7,445 bases of DNA from Vulcanimicrobiota bacterium (GTDB lineage: Bacteria; Eremiobacterota; Eremiobacteria; Baltobacterales; Baltobacteraceae). A program made the translations under genes and the position numbers. The notes beneath the pieces are model-generated. The model was not told where the DNA came from. It was given only the letters and a program-made list of their open reading frames with translations, and ran no database searches. Below, one piece after another: positions 5,875-7,445 of the stretch. Where the stretch lies: positions 1-7,445 of the forward strand of contig JASHZC010000084.1 of assembly GCA_030042755.1 (NCBI GenBank), read 5' to 3'. The number at the start of each line of letters is the position of its first letter. The first letter of the stretch is position 1.

Positions 5875-6984
5875 TTAGGTCGCCTGCGGGAACTTTTCAA
5901 GAAGAGCTGTGGAAGAGTGGCGCGCGATCATGAGGTTCTCGTTGGTAGGTATCACCAAGACGCGGACGTCGCTGGGCGGCCCTGAGATGACCCGGTCGTT
6001 GCGCGCGTTGGCGCTTTCGTCGATCTGAACGCCCAGGTGAGAGAACGCTCCGGCGGCGGACGCGCGGACAGCGGGATCGTGTTCGCCGATTCCGCCGGTA
6101 AAGATCAGGGTGTCGAGCCCACCGAGAACGGCAACGAGACTGCCCATTGCCTTGATCAGTTGGTAGACGAAGAGCTCGACCGCCTCGCGCGCGGCGGATT
6201 CGCCGCCTCGCGCGGCCGCGGCCAACGTTCGCATGTCCCCCGAGATTCCGGAGACGCCGCGCAGACCGCATCGTTCGTAGAGCAGATCGGTGAGCTTCTC
6301 GAGATCGTATCCGCTCGACAACAGCCGCAGGACGATGCCCGGATCGAGATCGCCGGGCCGCGTACCCATCATCATCCCGCCGAGCGTACTAAAGCCCATC
6401 GTGGTGTCGACCGGCCGGCGATCGCGCATCGCGCACAAGCTGGCTCCGGAACCAAGATGCGCGACGATCGTGCGGCCGGAGCGTTCGCCCAGCTCGGAGG
6501 CGATGTACTCGTAGGAGAGTCCGTGAAAACCGTAGCGCTGAATCAATGGATCGATCTCTCGTGGCAGCGGGAGCCGCTTTGCGATCGCCGGCGAACGCCG
6601 GTGGAACGCGGTGTCGAAACAGAGCACGTTCGGAACACCGGGCAGTCGTTTTTGCGCCGCGTAGACGAGATCGAGCTCGGCACGCATATGCAGAGGCTCG
6701 ATCTCGACGAATTGCTCTAACTCATCGAGCACACGTTGGTCGGCAACGGCCGGCTGCACGTTGCGATCTCCGCCGAACACGATGCGATGACCGACCACAT
6801 CCACGTCGGTTTCAAGCGCGCCGGAAATCTCGCGTAGCACGCATTCGAGTGCATCGGCGGAATCTGCGCCCGCTTCGGCTTGTCCTTGCGCGACGCAAGA
6901 AGGCTCGGCGTCGGCTGATTCCGCGCGATAGGCGGCATATTTTAGCGAAGACGATCCGCCGTTAAGACAAAGAATCCGCACCAT
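5875..6984 (-). CDS. ackA: Acetate kinase (acetate/propionate kinase family)
   Basis: This enzyme interconverts acetyl phosphate plus ADP and acetate plus ATP in the cytoplasm. From ATG 6984 it has 369 residues, about 30 fewer than the common 400. Family motifs run in order: LNGGSSSLKY (Asn8), VGHRIVFGGD (Arg67), EPLHM (His99), FDTAFH (Asp124), RYGFHGLSY (His154), AHLGSGAS, DTTMGFSTLGGMMMGTRPGDLDPG (Arg209), FTGGIGEH (Glu301) and PTNENLMIAR. The equivalents of the known catalytic Asn, Arg, His, Asp, His, Arg and Glu are all present. Deviations from the usual text include HLGSGAS for HLGNGAS and HRIVFGG for HRVVHGG. The frame is open a further 92 codons upstream to 7260, but that part is antisense to the hydrolase and not family-like, so I start at 6984, where the conserved first strand begins. 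No Shine-Dalgarno sequence is clear. No phosphotransacetylase or phosphoketolase gene is in the window to supply acetyl phosphate. It lies directly upstream of the stress-protein gene. Confidence 0.93.
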   Translation of the reverse strand: MVRILCLNGGSSSLKYAAYRAESADAEPSCVAQGQAEAGADSADALECVLREISGALETDVDVVGHRIVFGGDRNVQPAVADQRVLDELEQFVEIEPLHMRAELDLVYAAQKRLPGVPNVLCFDTAFHRRSPAIAKRLPLPREIDPLIQRYGFHGLSYEYIASELGERSGRTIVAHLGSGASLCAMRDRRPVDTTMGFSTLGGMMMGTRPGDLDPGIVLRLLSSGYDLEKLTDLLYERCGLRGVSGISGDMRTLAAAARGGESAAREAVELFVYQLIKAMGSLVAVLGGLDTLIFTGGIGEHDPAVRASAAGAFSHLGVQIDESANARNDRVISGPPSDVRVLVIPTNENLMIARHSSTALLEKFPQAT

Positions 6985-7023
6985 GTATGGGGGAATCGTA
7001 TCGTACGGCGTAACGTGTGGTCT
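6985..7023. promoter_or_regulatory. Short divergent gap between ackA and the hydrolase
   Basis: Only 39 bases separate the two divergent starts, so any promoter for the ackA-usp unit must overlap the beginning of the hydrolase gene or sit within this gap. The palindromic core CGTACG with flanking ATCGTATC is visible near 6996-7008. I see no convincing -35/-10 elements. Confidence 0.3.
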
Positions 7024-7445
7024 ATGGGTATCGCACTGCTTCTTGCACTTCTCGTCGGCGCCGCGACGATACCGACGACCAATGCAGGCATTCTCAAGGT
7101 CGAGCGCTTCGGCAATCCGCATGCGAGACCGATCGTTTTCGTACCGGCATTGGCTTTCGGCCCCTGGGAATGGGACCGCCAAGTTTCGGCGCTTTCGTCG
7201 AGATACCAGATATTCGTCGTAACGCTTCGGCTTCGACGGGCGCACGATGGTGTCGGGCAACGATTCGCTCGCAGCATTTGAGTCGCGCCATCGTGGTCGG
7301 GCATAGCTTGGGGGGAACGATTACCTTACTCTTTGCTGCAACCTACCCACACGACGCGAGCAATGTTGTGAGCGTCGACGGCGGCTATCCGGTCGCACCG
7401 ACGCAAGCGCAACGAAACGAGCGCATCGCGCGCGCGATCGCGCCG
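7024..7445 (+). pseudogene. Exported alpha/beta hydrolase, frame-broken and cut by the right edge
   Basis: The pieces read as one alpha/beta-hydrolase spread over three frames. Segment one, from ATG 7024 to about 7227, gives a signal peptide (MGIALLLALLVGAATIPTTNA) and then ERFGNPHARPIVFVPALAFG, PWEWDRQV and YQIFVVTL, the early strands of the fold with the oxyanion region. The next frame from 7229 gives GFDGRTMVSGND. The third frame, from about 7266 to the edge, gives SQHLSRAIVVGHSLGG with nucleophile Ser in the GxSxG elbow, then TLLFAATYPHDASNVVSVDGGYP, and stays open at 7445. Between VTL and GFDG a single C stands where a Pro codon is expected, which is a two-base loss. The stretch between GND and SQHL is shorter than in relatives I know, suggesting a further deletion around 7262-7270. 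This may be true decay or an assembly error. The substrate is unknown. An alternative start is GTG 7015. Confidence 0.75.

Noticed and set aside
6037..6720. 227-codon plus-strand frame opposite acetate kinase
   Set aside because: It mirrors a well-supported enzyme gene and shows no motif of its own.
6985..7260. 92-codon N-terminal extension of acetate kinase
   Set aside because: The extension is antisense to the hydrolase gene and unlike any acetate kinase; the conserved first strand begins right after ATG 6984.

Overview
The window is 7.4 kb of bacterial chromosome, about 58-60% GC by eye. It is densely coded, with short gaps and frequent overlaps and coupled starts. The gene set suggests an aerobic, free-living bacterium: a cytosolic PAS histidine kinase with OmpR-type regulation, a ba3-type terminal oxidase, a tandem universal stress protein and acetate kinase. 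No taxon can be assigned from the sequence alone. The divergence of the proteins would fit a poorly cultivated soil-type lineage (for example Eremiobacterota or relatives), but this is a guess. There are no RNA genes, insertion sequences, CRISPR arrays or phage genes that I can see.

Layout. (1) Positions 1-1236, minus strand: a soluble PAS-HisKA-HATPase kinase, followed by the first 30 residues of a second receiver protein cut by the window edge. (2) Positions 1320-2211, plus strand and divergent from the kinase: a 61-residue protein resembling an isolated histidine-kinase dimerisation hairpin, overlapping an OmpR/PhoB response regulator by 11 bases. (3) Positions 2337-5028, plus strand: a tightly packed operon holding an SRPBCC-like protein, a 38-residue single-helix protein that I read as ba3 oxidase subunit IIa, subunit II with a CuA centre, and subunit I. 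(4) Positions 4945-6984, minus strand: acetate kinase followed by a tandem universal stress protein whose last 27 codons lie antisense inside the end of the oxidase subunit I gene. (5) Position 7024 to the right edge, plus strand: an exported alpha/beta hydrolase with two reading-frame breaks.

How the genes may work together. The two-component genes sit next to a high-affinity-type oxidase, so control of respiration by the regulator is plausible but unproven. The order IIa-II-I matches the ba3 operon of Thermus. The ackA-usp pair looks like an energy and stress unit linking acetyl phosphate/ATP metabolism to a nucleotide-binding stress protein. The most interesting items are the tiny oxidase subunit hidden between two overlapping genes, the stand-alone phosphorelay-like hairpin, and the SRPBCC-like gene leading the oxidase operon.
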